Shown: positions 1 to 12,078, counted from the stretch's first letter. The stretch is DNA of 64,000 nucleotides from Trifolium pratense (GCF_020283565.1 NC_060060.1:8990001-9054000); one strand, 5' to 3'. Numbers and translations: made by a program. The notes: generated from the sequence alone by a model not told the origin.

Positions 1-2115
1 CCCTTTCTCAAAACCCTTTTCCAGAAGGAAATTACTGAGTCTATCATACCAAGCTCTTGGAGCTTGTTTCAGACCATACAGTGATTTCTTCAATCTAAAA
101 ACATGTTCTGGGTTTGAGATATCTTCAAAACCAGGAGGTTTTTTGACATACACTTCTTCAGAAATGAAACCATTTAAGAAGGCACTTTTAACATCCATCT
201 GATACAGAGTTATTCCATGATTAACAGCATAAGATAGAAGTAACCTGATAGCTTCAAGCCTAGCTACTGGTGCAAAAGTTTCAGTATAGTCAATCCTCTC
301 TTGCTGACTATACCCTTGTGCAACCAGTCCAGCTTTGTTTCTTACCACTTCACCTTGCTCATTCAGCTTGTTTCTGAATACCCATTTTGTTCCAATAATG
401 TTCTTGTGTGAAGGTTTGGGCACCAGAGTCCATACATCATTTCTTTGAAATTGATTCAGCTCTTCTTGCATTGCCACTATCCAAGCATCATCTTGCAGAG
501 CTTCATCAACTTTTGAGGGTTCCATCATTGAGATAAGACCAACCAAGGATTCCTCACTTCTTAGTTGAGATCTTGTTTTTCTTGGACTATCTTTGTTTCC
601 TAGGATCAGTTCCTCTGGATGAGATGATTTGTATTTGAAAGTGTTTCTTGGGGGTTCATCATCTTCAGACTCAACAATAGCAGGTTCAGAAGCTGCTTCA
701 TTGCTTTGATGTTCAGAGTCTGTTGGAACTATCATGTTCAGAGGTTTTTCAGAGAGTGGATGTTCTAAGTAGTTTGGAATGTCTGAATACTGATCCTCTG
801 ATACCTGAAATTTAGAAAAACCTTCCACAAGCTCTGACACTTGGTCAGACTCTTTGTCATCAAATTTGACATGCATAGTTTCTTCCACAGTATGTGTTTC
901 AGAAATATACAGTCTGTATGCTTTTAAGCGTTCAGAGTATCCTATAAAGATACCCTTATAACCTCTAGCATCAAATTTCTTTAGATGGACTTTATTGTTT
1001 AGAATGTAACAAGTACATCCAAACTGATGAAAATAAGAAATGTCAGGTTTTCTTCCCTTGAACAGTTCATAAGCTGTTTTGTTCAACTTAGATCTGATAT
1101 AGATTCTATTTTGAACATAACATGTTGTGTTTACAGCTTCTGTCCATAAAAAGTTTGCTACTTTTGTTTCATGCATCATGGTTCTGGCAATTTCTTGCAG
1201 AGTTCTATTCTTCCTTTCAACAACCCCATTTTGTTGAGGAGTTCTAGGAGAAGAGAATTCATGCAATATGCCATAATTTTCACAAAAGGTTTCAAAAGGT
1301 TCATTTTCAAACTCCCCACCATGATCACTTCTAACTTTTAAAATGGTGTAGCCTTTTTCATTTTGAATTTGTTTGCAGAAGATGCTAAACTCATCATAAG
1401 CTTCATTTTTAGTTCTTAGGAATTTCACCCAAGTCCATCTACTGTAATCATCCACAATTACTAATCCATACTTCTTACCATTGATAGAGGCAGTGTTAAC
1501 TGGCCCAAACAAATCAATGTGAAGAAGTTCCAAAGGTCTTGAGGTAGAAACAATGTTCTTAGGCTTAAAAGATGATTTAGTAATCTTTCCTTTTTGGCAT
1601 GGACCACAAAGTGTGTTTGAGTGATATTTAATTTTTGGTAAACCTCTGACAAGGTCAAGCTTGCTAAGCTTAGAGATTAACCTCCAGTTAGCATGGTCTA
1701 ACCTCTTATGCCAGATCCATTTTTCTTCACTCAATGTCAAAAGACAAACCGCTTTTTGTTCATTCAAATCAGAAAGATTAATTTTATAGACATTGTTCTT
1801 TCTCATTCCTTTGAATACAATGGAGTTGTCAGATTGTTTAGACACAGTACATGATTCCTTATTAAAGACAACTACATAACCATTGTCGCAAAATTGACTT
1901 ATGCTCAATAGGTTATGTTTAAGTCTATCTACTAACCAAACATCATTAATAGATAGGGAAGAGTTACCTACTGTACCTGTACCTATTATCTTTCCTTTTT
2001 GGTTTCCTCCAAAGCCAACAGAGCCTCCCTCTTTAAGAGTTAGCTTAGAGAATAGTCGTTTATCACCAGTCATATGCCTTGAGCATCCACTGTCCAGATA
2101 CCATGAATGATTCAT
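1..2115 (-). CDS. SIRE-type copia pol polyprotein, partial (runs off the window)
   Basis: Reads from an ATG at 2115 down to base 1; I read it through to the edge without finding a stop. In order it shows an aspartic protease start (WYLDSGCSRHMTG, near 2105-2065), a GAG-pre-integrase zinc site (H...H then CGPCQKGK), the integrase core with the three acidic residues in LHIDLFG, RSDHGGEF and NGVVERKN, a linker, and the N-terminal half of copia reverse transcriptase (TKWVFRNK, YQMDVKSAFLNG, SLYGLKQAPRAWYDRL). The catalytic YVDD box, RNase H and 3' LTR lie beyond base 1. The DSGCSRHMTG block and the large upstream gag are typical of the SIRE/Maximus lineage. Pol is in a different frame from gag, whose stop is at 2202. 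RT carries KAGLVAQG where KARLVAQG is usual. The product would process, integrate and reverse-transcribe the element. Confidence 0.9.
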   Translation of the reverse strand, partial: MNHSWYLDSGCSRHMTGDKRLFSKLTLKEGGSVGFGGNQKGKIIGTGTVGNSSLSINDVWLVDRLKHNLLSISQFCDNGYVVVFNKESCTVSKQSDNSIVFKGMRKNNVYKINLSDLNEQKAVCLLTLSEEKWIWHKRLDHANWRLISKLSKLDLVRGLPKIKYHSNTLCGPCQKGKITKSSFKPKNIVSTSRPLELLHIDLFGPVNTASINGKKYGLVIVDDYSRWTWVKFLRTKNEAYDEFSIFCKQIQNEKGYTILKVRSDHGGEFENEPFETFCENYGILHEFSSPRTPQQNGVVERKNRTLQEIARTMMHETKVANFLWTEAVNTTCYVQNRIYIRSKLNKTAYELFKGRKPDISYFHQFGCTCYILNNKVHLKKFDARGYKGIFIGYSERLKAYRLYISETHTVEETMHVKFDDKESDQVSELVEGFSKFQVSEDQYSDIPNYLEHPLSEKPLNMIVPTDSEHQSNEAASEPAIVESEDDEPPRNTFKYKSSHPEELILGNKDSPRKTRSQLRSEESLVGLISMMEPSKVDEALQDDAWIVAMQEELNQFQRNDVWTLVPKPSHKNIIGTKWVFRNKLNEQGEVVRNKAGLVAQGYSQQERIDYTETFAPVARLEAIRLLLSYAVNHGITLYQMDVKSAFLNGFISEEVYVKKPPGFEDISNPEHVFRLKKSLYGLKQAPRAWYDRLSNFLLEKGFEKG

Positions 2116-2201
2116 GATTCCTCCTTGAGTGGTAAGCTGTATGAGAAACAACTTTAATCATTGTGATAGAACTCTTCATCACAGTTAATGACAAAATCAT
2201 C

Positions 2202-4556
2202 CTAGTATTCTTCTTCTTCATTTCTCAAGTTCTGATTGCAGGCTTGAGAACCTGTTAGCCATTTGTCTAAGACATAAGCCTTTCTTCCTCTGCATTGGAC
2301 TTGTTTCCACATTCTAGGCAGGACATATCCTTTCCTAGTTGGTAAATCTAAACGATACATTATTTCAGCTTTTGGTACCCATTTGATTCTGGGTCCACGT
2401 TTGTTAGTCCTCAAATGCTTGCTATGTTGTTGAGTGTTAGAGAAGGACTTTGGTTTGGAATAATAACCTTTTTGAAATTTTTTCTTCATTTGAGAGTTGT
2501 TATTATTCCAAGACTTGGATTGTTTATGATTCCAGAATTTGTATCTATCACCAATCCATTGTTCTGATTGGTTATATCTTCTAACTCTAGAATCATAAAT
2601 AATCTGAGTCCTGTATTGCCTCTGAGGTTTGAAGTTTGACTTTTTTCTTTTAAAAACTTCTGAACTTTTAGATTGACTTGCCTCAGGTACTGAAGTTCCT
2701 TTGGTTCCAGAAGTTGAAGCCATAGATTTAGAAGTATTCAGAACATCTGATTTAATATTCTCAGGTTCTGAACAGCTTCTATCTACTGAGCTTTTTCTTC
2801 CAGATCCTGAGGAACTTGGTTCCTCTGAGCTATCAGTTTCCAAGTTTCTCAGATCATCAGCCTCATTCCTCAGAGCACCAAAATTCTTCCCCTCTTCACT
2901 TTGGGGTACAACATAATAAACCCAAGATTTTCCAACCTTTTTGGGATAAGTTTTTAGCTTTGAATATGTTCTACCATATTCATAGCCAATTCCTTCTCCT
3001 CTGTGTCTCATGACATTATAAATTAAATTTGCAGCTTTGCTCTTTCCAAAGTTGAGATGCACAAACTGTTGAAGAGCCAATTCCTGCTCATCAATGGGTT
3101 TGTGACAAACAGCACAACCTTTTTCAAAGTCATTTACTTTGTTCAGAGTTTCTTGATATAGACCTTGAAAATGACCTTCCTGTTCACTCAGAGCATTAAG
3201 CCTTTCTTGTAAAGCTTTTTGTTTGCTTAACACTCTGAGATGTTTCTCAGTAACTTTGTTAAGCGCAGTTAGAAGTTGAGTTTTAGAACAGTCAGAAAAT
3301 ACCTTATCTGTAACTTCTGAATCTGACTCTGGCTCATCCTCTGAGTCCACATCTGAGTCTGTTGAAGCCATTAGTGCTAGATTTTCCTCTTCTTCTTCTT
3401 CAACTTCCTCCTCAGATGATAGCTCCTCAAATGTAGTCATCAGACTCTTTTTCAACTTGCTCTTAAATTGTTGCTTCTTTGAGCTGTATCTCTTACTTTT
3501 GTCTTTGGAAGACACTTCTGGACAATCAGCAATGAAGTGTCCTGGCTTCTTACAGTTGAAGCAGTTCTTTTGATCATCCTTCTTGCTGACTGAATTCCTT
3601 GAGTTGTTACCTCTGAAGTTCTTTTTGTTAAACCTGTTCCAATGTTGAAACTTGGTGAATAGGGCAAACTCATCTTCACCCATTTATTCCTCTTGACCAT
3701 CTGCAGAAGATTCCTCCTCAATGTCAAGAAGCTGAGTCTTAAGAGCTTTGGAAGAAATCCTAGTTGACTGTAAAGCCACAGACTTGAACTTCTTCTTAGC
3801 TTTTGAGTCAGCATCCAGAACCATCTCATGGCTTCTGAGATTGCTTATCAGAGCATGGCTTCTGAGATTGCTTATCAGAGCCTCAAGACTCAGAGTCTTG
3901 AGATTTTGAGCTTCCTCAATTGCAGTGACTTTGGGTCTCAATGCAAGAGGAAGACTTCTCAGAATCTTCTGAACATGGTCATAGGTGGAGTAACTCCTCT
4001 TCAGAACTTTGAGACCAGATACAAGAGTTTGAAACCTTGTGAACATGGTTTCAATATTTTCATCTTGTTACATAGTGAAGAGTTCATACTGTCTTATCAA
4101 GAGACTAGCCTTAGCCTTTTGAACTTTCTCATTGCCATCATAAGTTGCACACATAGAATCAAAAATAGATTTAGCAGAGGATTTGTTCTCAATTCTAACA
4201 TAATCCTCATGCCTTATAGCACCAACAACAATATCCTTTACTCTGTGATGCTTAGTATAGGTTTTTAGGTTAGCTGGTGTGAGTAACTTTCTGTGCTCAA
4301 TGGATAACCTTCCATGTTCATTCAAGTTTTCGAAAGTTACTCCCAACTCAACCAAATCCCACAACTCATGATCAATAGTAGTGATATTGCTATAAAGTCT
4401 TTCCTTCCACCATTCAAATAATGAAGCATCACCATTGAATATAGGGGCTTTTCTATTGCCACTATGTTCATATGATTCATTATTTAAATAGTCATGACCA
4501 AAGGCAGCTCCTCTACTGCTTTCACCAGTTCTAGTACTTTCGTCTCCTCCAGACAT
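2202..4556 (-). pseudogene. SIRE-type copia gag, interrupted by two in-frame stops
   Basis: One reading frame from an ATG at 4556 (MSGGDESTRTGESSRG) to a stop at 2202, broken by in-frame TAA codons at 4068-4070 and 3684-3686. The three open pieces are 4068-4556, 3684-4046 and 2202-3683. The first piece has the copia gag (UBN2/Retrotran_gag-like) region. The second has the end of that domain. The third has a CCHC zinc knuckle (CFNCKKPGHFIADC, near 3560), a long acidic and serine-rich stretch, and a basic tail. A 24-bp direct duplication near 3834-3881 repeats the residues ALISNLRSH. SIRE elements have unusually long gag regions, which fits. With two stops this copy probably cannot make full-length Gag, although pol looks open. 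Confidence 0.85.
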
Positions 4557-4608
4557 AATGTTTTCACAAGATCTTTACTGTCTCACTGTAAAGTGAAAGT
4601 AACAGACC

Positions 4609-4626
4609 AGTGCTCTAGATACCAAT
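4609..4626 (-). promoter_or_regulatory. Primer binding site of the copia element
   Basis: On the minus strand TGGTATCTAGAGC follows the LTR end after a short spacer. It resembles the common plant retroelement PBS TGGTATCAGAGC, complementary to initiator tRNA-Met, with one inserted base. Its place between the LTR and the gag ATG supports the call. Confidence 0.75.
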
Positions 4627-5721
4627 TGAAGGTGTGAAAACACAAGAAGGGGGTGGGGGTTGAATTGTGTTTTAGCCAAGTTAAAACTTTTTCGAAGTTC
4701 TTAACTTAGCTACGTTAGCAGCGGATAAACAACACAAAAATAACGAGATCAGAGAGAGAGAAAGCACACAAGCAATTTATACTGGTTCCTCTCACAAAAC
4801 GAGAGTAGTCCAGTCCCCTTGCACTTCCAAGGGATTTCACTATAATCACACAAGATTACAAATGCTCAAGCACACAAGCAAGAGACTTCACCACAATTCT
4901 TAAGCACACAAGCTTAAGACTTGTCACTTAAGCACACAAGCTTAAGACTACTCAAACTTACAAAGTAAATAGAGTTCGATGATTGAATACAACTGCTCTT
5001 AAGAGAACCTTAAAAATCAAATACAGTGAGTACAAAGTATTTGGACTAAGAGTTAAAAACACTAGTTCAGAGGTTCAGAGCTTGTATTCGCAAATGTGAA
5101 AATGTTGAGCGCGTGTTGTAATTGTTGTTGTTATCTTGCAAACCGATTCTTCTAGTATATATAGGACTAAGAAAGAGTCGTTGCAAAGATGACCGTTGTT
5201 GAAGATAACCTTTTGTCTTCAAGCAAGTTGTCTTGATGCAAATTGGTCGTTTCCAAAACAGAGTAAGAGTTTCAGTAACTTTGACCAAGTGCAGAGAAGA
5301 CTTTCCTTATTCAGCTAAGAAGTCTGATAACCCACGTTCTCCATTGTGGACAGACAAAATGTAAGTAGTTGTTCTGATCAAGGTTGAGAGGTCCTTTTCT
5401 TCATTGGTAAGAGAGTTGACCTTCAAATTCGAATCTTCACACAATCCAAGATACACCTCAGAGTTTGATTCACTTCAGACTTTATCAAGTTCTGATGTCT
5501 TCATCCTCTGATGCATGTAACTTCTGAAGATTCTTATCTTCTGAGTTCTTGCGAACTTCTGAGAACTTGTCTTCTGAGCTTTCTTCAGAGCTTGTCTGAG
5601 ACTAAGTTCTGCACACTTAAAATAAATTTTTAGTACTTCCAATTGTATATTAATAATTTGTTATCATCAAAACCTTAATAGATTTAGGGGCAAACATTTT
5701 TAAATCAATTTTGTTCCAACA
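4627..5721 (-). repeat. 5' LTR of the SIRE-type copia element (about 1.1 kb)
   Basis: On the minus strand it begins TGTTGGAACAAAATTG at 5721 and ends in TTCA at 4627, the TG...CA ends expected of an LTR. The PBS and gag follow in the right order. The partner LTR is outside the window, so boundaries rest on terminal motifs and on the abrupt join at 5722 to an unrelated element. The interior includes short direct repeats built on AAGCACACAAGCTTAAGACT (about 4915-4950). The adjacent bases TTAAG (5722-5726) are the expected 5-bp target duplication. Confidence 0.85.
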
Positions 5722-6661
5722 TTAAGACAATTAAGTTTTTTTTTTAAGGTAACGAAATCTGTTGGTATTCAATTGAGATTTCGCGCTACTTATAAAATGT
5801 CTATTGGTATTTAAAAATATACAGATTTCAATGGATTCTTTCACGGAGTGGATTTTAATGGATTTTGTGAGACTTTTAGTTAAAAATACACATGATCGAC
5901 TCTTTCAACAATCTCATCCCAAGCCTTAAGATTTCAAAGGATTGTTTTTTCTATTGCCACCAATTTCTTCTCGTTCAGTCCATATATTTTTTCTCTCTTT
6001 GATTTCTCTCCAAGCTTTTCCTCTTACAATTTTTTAATTACCTATTTTCTTTTGCATACTACTGTTCAATTAATTTTTATATATTAACACAAATCAAAAG
6101 AAAAAGGTCATGTTCTAGCCGATGACATAGTAGTACACTAGTATGTATGGTATGTAGTTACCTCAAGAATATTTCCAGGTTATTAATGTTGTTGTTGGCA
6201 TAAAAGAAAAAGATCATATATGCATATTGTTGCATCAATTGATAAGTTAGTTTGAAATTATAATGGATCAACATCGATCGAAAGATTATTTGCTGTAACA
6301 CTTTTTCTTTCATTCACTTTTTCATTCACCTGGAAATTATAATGGATCATTGATAAATTAGGTTATTTACTTTTTCTTTCATTCACTTGATTTTTTTTTA
6401 AAGAATTATTGATTGATTCATTATATTTATAGAAGAAATTTGTATCAAATTTATTGAGTCATTTAAATATTAAAAATCCATAAAATATTTTGAAATCTCA
6501 AAAGTCTAAAATCTCACGGATTCTTGTGTTAAGAATCTTAGTCTTTAAAAAATGTCTTTTAAAATCTCACAAAATCAATATGATCTCACAAAGTCTTTCA
6601 AAATCTTCAAGATTTTTTTTTGTCAAAATAGTTTTTCGAAATCTCAATCCAATACACCCCC
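5722..6661 (-). mobile_element. Non-autonomous TIR element, copy A, interrupted by the copia insertion
   Basis: The right end reads ATCTCAATCCAATACACCCCC and the left part (5722-5870) matches, in inverse orientation, the right part of copy C (36577-37545): AAGACAATTAAG, CAACGAAATCTGTTGGTATTC and ATAAAATGTCTATTGGTATT are shared. The outermost ~110 bp of the left end is missing exactly where the copia LTR begins, so the retrotransposon landed inside this element. No coding capacity is seen. Confidence 0.65.
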
Positions 6662-7031
6662 TTTAGTGTGCTTCAATGGTTGAAGGAGAAAGTGACACCG
6701 AGAGAAAGTTGAAGAAAAGTGTGACTTTTGATTTTTCTTTCCTTTGTGGTGTACCAAACTTAAGTAAAGTTAATGGATGAGAGAGAGAGAGAAAAAAAAA
6801 TCAATTTTCAAAAAAAAAAAAAAAACTCATTAACAAGATCTGAAAAAACCCAATAAAAAAGCATTAACTACTGTTTATCTTGTGCAATGTTGCACATGTT
6901 GGTAAAATCCATATTCAATATTAGAATACTAACTTCACTGTTCACTGTCCTTTTATTTGTTTTTTTGAGGCTTGCCTGTCCTTTTATGATAATGGTTATG
7001 ATTAATTCCTTTTACAAGAGCATGTTCACAC

Positions 7032-7104
<73 letters not shown>

Positions 7105-8464
7105 GCATGCTATCCAGTCTTATTTAATGAACTTTCAAAAATCAAACTAAACTGAATTGTATTGTATTGAACTTCAAAGAAATCCGGTTCATATTTGTAT
7201 CAAACAGTTCAATTAAGTGGCTACCATCTGGTGAAATGCATTAATCAATATAACTAATATCCAATTTTTAATTTGTCTTTTTAAAGTACAAATTTTCTCA
7301 TTATTTGTGTTCTCCATTCTTCATGTATTCATCATTCACCATCCAGATCCTCCATTTTCATTGAACAACAACCTTAAAATTAAATATTTTGGAAATTACT
7401 ACCACTGTTCTAGATCTGAGATTTTTCTCCAAACGAGAGTTTGATGCTGAAACGCGATTTAAACTCATTCCTTTGATGTGTGGATAATTGCAAAAGCAAA
7501 TCTCAGATCTGTAGCCCCAAACGCGAGTGAACTCAAAACTATTTGGTTTTAAGTTTGACAATCCCAGAAACGTTTTTCTTCTCCAATTGTGAAAAGTAAA
7601 TAATATCTATGTTTAAATTTGTCATTTAAGTGTAAACAAAAAAAAGATTTGTCATACAAAATCGATTATAGATTCAAAATCTAATTGAAGTTTTAATTTG
7701 GAGGTTCTGCGTATACTGCAATCGAGACTGGTGCCGCGGGTCTGAAACCGGGTCAGAATGACCCGGCTGAAGGTTGAAGATGATGCTTTGTTTAATATAT
7801 TAACGCTATCTTTATAAATATTTCATGATGCGATGATAAGAACAACAAGTTCCGATGTCGTAGCGGTTGGTGCGTGTTACCCTTGCAAAGTAGTCGTGGG
7901 TTCGATTCATATTGGTAGTGTTTTGTGAATTATAATTTTTTTAAAAAGCGAAAAATAAAAAATGAAAACTATGACACAAGCATGATTCGAACAGAGAACC
8001 TAAAGTTATTAATCACCAACACTTACCAACTTGGCTGTAAATATTTCTTTTTAAATTATATTATGTTTAATTGTGTTGTAATAATCCCTACAGGGATTAA
8101 AATTAATTGAATATATTATTACAGTTTTATTAAATATTATAGAAATAAAGTACAAATTTACTAAGTAAAATATAAAATGAATTAATATTATAATATGACT
8201 TAACTGAAGTTAATGAATTAAACTTTAAAAATATATTTTGGACTATTAAATTATATTTTGACCGATACTTATAATCCGACTGAAGTTAATGAATAAAAAC
8301 ATTTAACAGTAAGGTAAAATTTAATAAAATTACATTTTTGTTTTTTGAACAACGTAAAATTACATATATGGTGATGGTGATGGTGGTGGTGACCTTTTTA
8401 TTGGTGATTAGAAACATATACATAAAAAAAAAGTAAGGATTTTTTTATTTTTTTGTTTAAATAT
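6662..8464. other. AT-rich intergenic spacer
   Basis: No gene recognised. It holds poly-purine runs, a long AT dinucleotide tract and, at 7728-7935, a GC-richer patch with tRNA-like wording (GTAGCGGTT... then GTGGGTTCGATTC). That patch resembles, inverted, the patch at 35785-35975. A short GGTGAT/GGTGGT trinucleotide run lies near 8370-8392. Confidence 0.5.
7035..7102. repeat. (AT)n microsatellite
   Basis: About 33 uninterrupted TA dinucleotides. The YIYIYI reading frames it creates are not genes. Confidence 0.95.
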
Positions 8465-8752
8465 TTGCATTCCCAAAAAAATATAATTTCTTTTATTAAA
8501 ATTTATTGATTCTTTTAAAAATTTTCAAATATACAAAAGTTTCCTAATATATAAAGTATTATGAAATCTTGATCGTAAAAAGTCTTTTGAAAAAAATCTC
8601 TCAAAACCCATTCAAATCATGTGTTAAAAATCTTGATTTTAAAAAAGTCTTTAGAATCTCACAAAATCAATATAGTCCAACAAAATCTCATAAAATCATC
8701 AAGACTTTTTTTGCCAAAATTGTCTCATAAAATCTCAATCAAATACACCTTA
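8465..8752 (-). mobile_element. Partial TIR element, copy B
   Basis: Matches the terminal 280 bp of copies A and C in inverted orientation: CAAAAGTTTCCTAATATATAAAG, ATGAAATCTTGATCGTAAAAAG and the end AATCTCAATCAAATACACC. Only this end is recognisable. A Harbinger-like MITE starts immediately after it. Confidence 0.6.
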
Positions 8753-9091
8753 GGGTGTGTTTGATTTGTTAAAGGGTAAGTACTGGACAGAACAGTACAA
8801 GACAGAACAACACAACACATGACAGAACAGCACAGAACAAACTTTTGGAATATTGAACATTTTTTTGTCTTATACGATATTTTGTTAATAAAATGGTATT
8901 TTGGCATTTTAGACAACTTGTACTGCGGACAAAAAGTTGTGCTGTGGTTTAGTGAGAGACAAAAAATTCTGTTTTTGTCCTGTCTATTGCCTCCTAGTTT
9001 GTCCAGTTCCTGAAACAGTTTTACAATCAAACACAGTACAACTACAGTTGTCCTGTCCAGTCCCTTATTTTTTAGCGGATCAAACGGACCC
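8753..9091. mobile_element. Harbinger/Tourist-like MITE
   Basis: A 339-bp element with imperfect terminal inverted repeats (left GGGTGTGTTTGATTTGTTAAA; right end TTTAGCGGATCAAACGGACCC) and the 3-bp target duplication TTA on both sides (8750-8752, 9092-9094). TIRs beginning GGG with a TTA duplication fit the PIF/Harbinger group. Inside, ACAGAACA-type motifs are repeated. No open reading frame of note. Confidence 0.75.
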
Positions 9092-9094
9092 TTA

Positions 9095-9842
9095 GTGTTA
9101 TTTTCGATTTTAATTCTCCAGATTTCATTTTTTAAATAAATAAATAAATTCAAATTAATTAGTTAATGAATGCTCATATTCCAAATACTAATGTCAACTA
9201 ACTATGTGGGTTCCCAACTTACTGTATGTGATAGAGAGAAAGTAGAATAGGTTGTTGTGCATTAATAGTTTCAATGCCTGCAATAATTATTTGCAGGAGC
9301 ATGCCATCAAGAAAATAATATTTTTTTTTTACTAATAAAGAAAATAATACTAGTAATACACTAATACGTACCGCTATTACTTTTGTTTTATTTATTTATT
9401 TTGGTTAAGGTTTTATTTTTTATACTATAGTATTTAAGTTTTTTTTTATATAAAGTTAATATATATAGTTTTTTTTTTTTTTTACAATCTATACTCTTCA
9501 CGAAGGGGATAACTTCACTTTTCACTGTTGATACCCACTTTTTGGTGGTTCGCGTTTCTGCCCCTTGCTGAACCGAATTGCTGCCTGCTCTTGCTCGCGT
9601 GTCACCGAGCAATTCGCTCTTAACCTCAGAAGTCAGGACCGTTACTTTGCTTTCCAGATTGTCGGTATGCAAAATTCCCTTCATTCCTGGTTGCTTTTCA
9701 GATCTGTAAATTAACATTTTGATTGTTAGCGTTAAGCTTTACATAAGCTCATGTCTGTGGTATATAACGACCTCAAAAGCTATTGAAAAAACGAAATCTG
9801 GGTTTATTTTGTTTTGCTTTAGGTTGTTTGCTAATTGGCGCA
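9095..9842. other. Spacer upstream of the RPA-like gene
   Basis: Poly-T rich, with one GC-richer patch (9495-9700) of unknown nature. The promoter and 5' UTR of the downstream gene should lie here. I see no convincing TATA box. Confidence 0.4.
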
Positions 9843-12078
9843 ATGGTTGATGCTTATAGCAATTTAAGTGATGTTCGTGTTGGAAATTTTCCATGGTGCT
9901 TGAAGGTTCGTGTGATTCGTCTTTGGGTGGTCAAATCCAATTTAATTTCTAGGCAAGAAAATTCAATTGAACTTGTGCTTCTTGATGAAAAGGTTAAATA
10001 TTTTAATTGATTTATTTTTGTTTATTTTATATATTGTATTTATGTTTTTCTAATTACACAAAATTGTTTCACAGGGATGCAAGATACATGCTACTGTCCG
10101 GAGACACTTGATTCCTTTGTTTAAAGCTGTTATTATTGAAGGTGAAGTTTATACTTTATCTGCGTTTTCTGTTGTTGATGCTTATGGATTATGCAGGCCA
10201 ACTAGGCATCCTTGTCGGTTGTTTTTTCATTCTACTACTATTTTGGAGAAAATGGTGTGTCGAGCAATCAAAATGAATGGATTGTCGTTGGTGGACATTG
10301 GCCAAATTAATTCTCATTCATGTGATAGTAATTATTTAGTTGGTAAGTTTTATATGTTTTTTGAATTTCGTTATTTATTTTCTACATTGATTTTCTATTA
10401 AATTTTGGTTGTTAACCTATAGATTTTATGGGGGTAATGACTGGTATATCTTCCCAGAATGAGTTTCTTAAAGATGGTCAACGTGTCAAAATGATTGTTG
10501 TTGAGATATCTGATCACAGGTTATTGTTGTTTTATATTATTCTTTTTAATCGTAATCCATACTTTGTTGATTATTGCTTTGGGGTTAATTTTTTATTTTT
10601 TGATGATTTATGTTTGCAATTTGAAGAGGTTTCTGTCATGTTCTGTTTGGCGAAATGGTTGATTACTTGGTTCAGATGATGACCACTCTCGACGGAGGTC
10701 TACCGGTGGTTGTTATTCAATTTGCCAAGATCAGATTTTTTCGTGGTAAATTTTTTAATTTAAAAATGTATATTGATGTTTTCCCAGTATTGGAAATCAA
10801 CTAAAGATTTGTAATGTTTTTTGTATTTTTGTATAGGTTGTGTTCTTTTACAGAATATTCAAAATCTAACTAGGATGTTGTTTAATCCTCCAGTTGATGA
10901 ATCTGTACTTTTAGGAAGAAGGTATATTGGATATCTCTATAAGCATTCTCCTTCCATTATTCGTTTCACTTAGTTAATTAGAAATTGAGTTTCCTGTTTA
11001 TTTGATATATTCCACATTTTTTATTGATAGGTTATCTAAAATGCGAGGTGGACCTGCAATGACTGTTCCGTTAATTGGTCCTCCCGTTAAACCTTCGGTC
11101 GTGGATGATTTTCTTCGTCTATATCCAAAGAAAACTATTGCTGAGTTGAAATCTACACCTGATGATGGGCCATTTATTGTATCTGGTGTTGTGGATGGTT
11201 TGGTCATTGGAGAAGATTGGTGGTACCCGTCGTGTCGTTGTTCAAAACGTTTAATAATTAATGCTGGATATTATTACTGTAGAGGTTGTTCAAAGCATGT
11301 GTTTGAATTTGTCCCTAGGTAGCCTTTTATTGGTTTTTTATAAAGTTGTTTTGATCCATGTGGTTATTGTTGTTTATTGTTATTTTATATTTTTTCTCTA
11401 CAAAAAATAATGGATTTTCGTGCTTATAGGTTTCGCGTCAAAATACATGTTACCGATGGCATTGATGATGCCATGTTTGTTCTTTCTGATGATGATGTCC
11501 GTTACCTGACCCGTACCAAGTGTAGCATTCAGCTTTCATCATCCAAGGTTGTTACTTTATTCTCTATTATTCATCTCATTTGTTGTTGTTCTATCCCCAT
11601 ATTTTTTTGATTTGTGTTTTTTTCAATGGTTTTAATTTAGCAGGTTTTGGAAGGAATTAATCCACCTAGTGCTTTGATGAAAATTGAAGGTTTAAAATTG
11701 TTGTTTAAGATTGTCATGGTGTCTTCTTTGAATCCTATATACAAAGGTGCTTTCAAAGTTTCTAGGGTTTGTCTTGATCCTGATATTTTCAATGCTTTTT
11801 CTCTTAAGGGAACACGCCATACTCCTGCAAAGGTTGTCTTTTGTTGATGTGTGATTTCATTTAGATAGTGTTTGATTTTTTTTATAGTTTCTGATGTATG
11901 GTTTTTAATTTAGCAGGTTTATAGGCCAGTAATGAGCGAGGTTGTCTATCCCTCGGGTTTGAATGAAGAGATCAATCAACATGGGGAATATTTATCAAAG
12001 AAAAGATTGGCTGGTTCATTTGATAATACACTTGGGGAGGAAATTGCAGATCATCACAAGCGATCTAGAGATTGTTGA
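9843..12078 (+). CDS. Replication protein A 70 kDa (DUF223) -like DNA-binding protein, 9 exons
   Basis: Exons: 9843-9992, 10075-10342, 10423-10519, 10627-10745, 10837-10921, 11031-11318, 11430-11547, 11644-11832, 11917-12078. Every junction is GT-AG and phases agree, giving 1476 nt and 491 aa. The N-terminal part (NFPWCLKVRVIRLW... with ELVLLDEKGCKIHATV across exons 1-2) matches the plant DUF223/RPA1 OB-fold. A second OB-like region follows (SDHRGFCHVLFGEMVDYL, exons 3-4). Near residue 310 a CRC...YYCRGC cluster resembles the zinc-binding part of the RPA large-subunit C domain. The family binds single-stranded DNA in replication and repair, and similar proteins also occur in plant Helitrons, so this could be a host paralogue or a captured copy. 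The last two introns end in TTAGCAG, a tandem acceptor. A 40-bp tandem duplication spans the stop codon. The start ATG at 9843 is the first to give the domain; an upstream exon is possible. Confidence 0.8.

Noticed and set aside
1901..3013. Plus-strand open frames over the copia gag-pol
   Set aside because: Antisense shadows of the minus-strand retrotransposon genes.
6887..7150. Open frames made of YIYIYI at 7.0, 12.3 and 34.8 kb
   Set aside because: They are translations of AT dinucleotide microsatellites.
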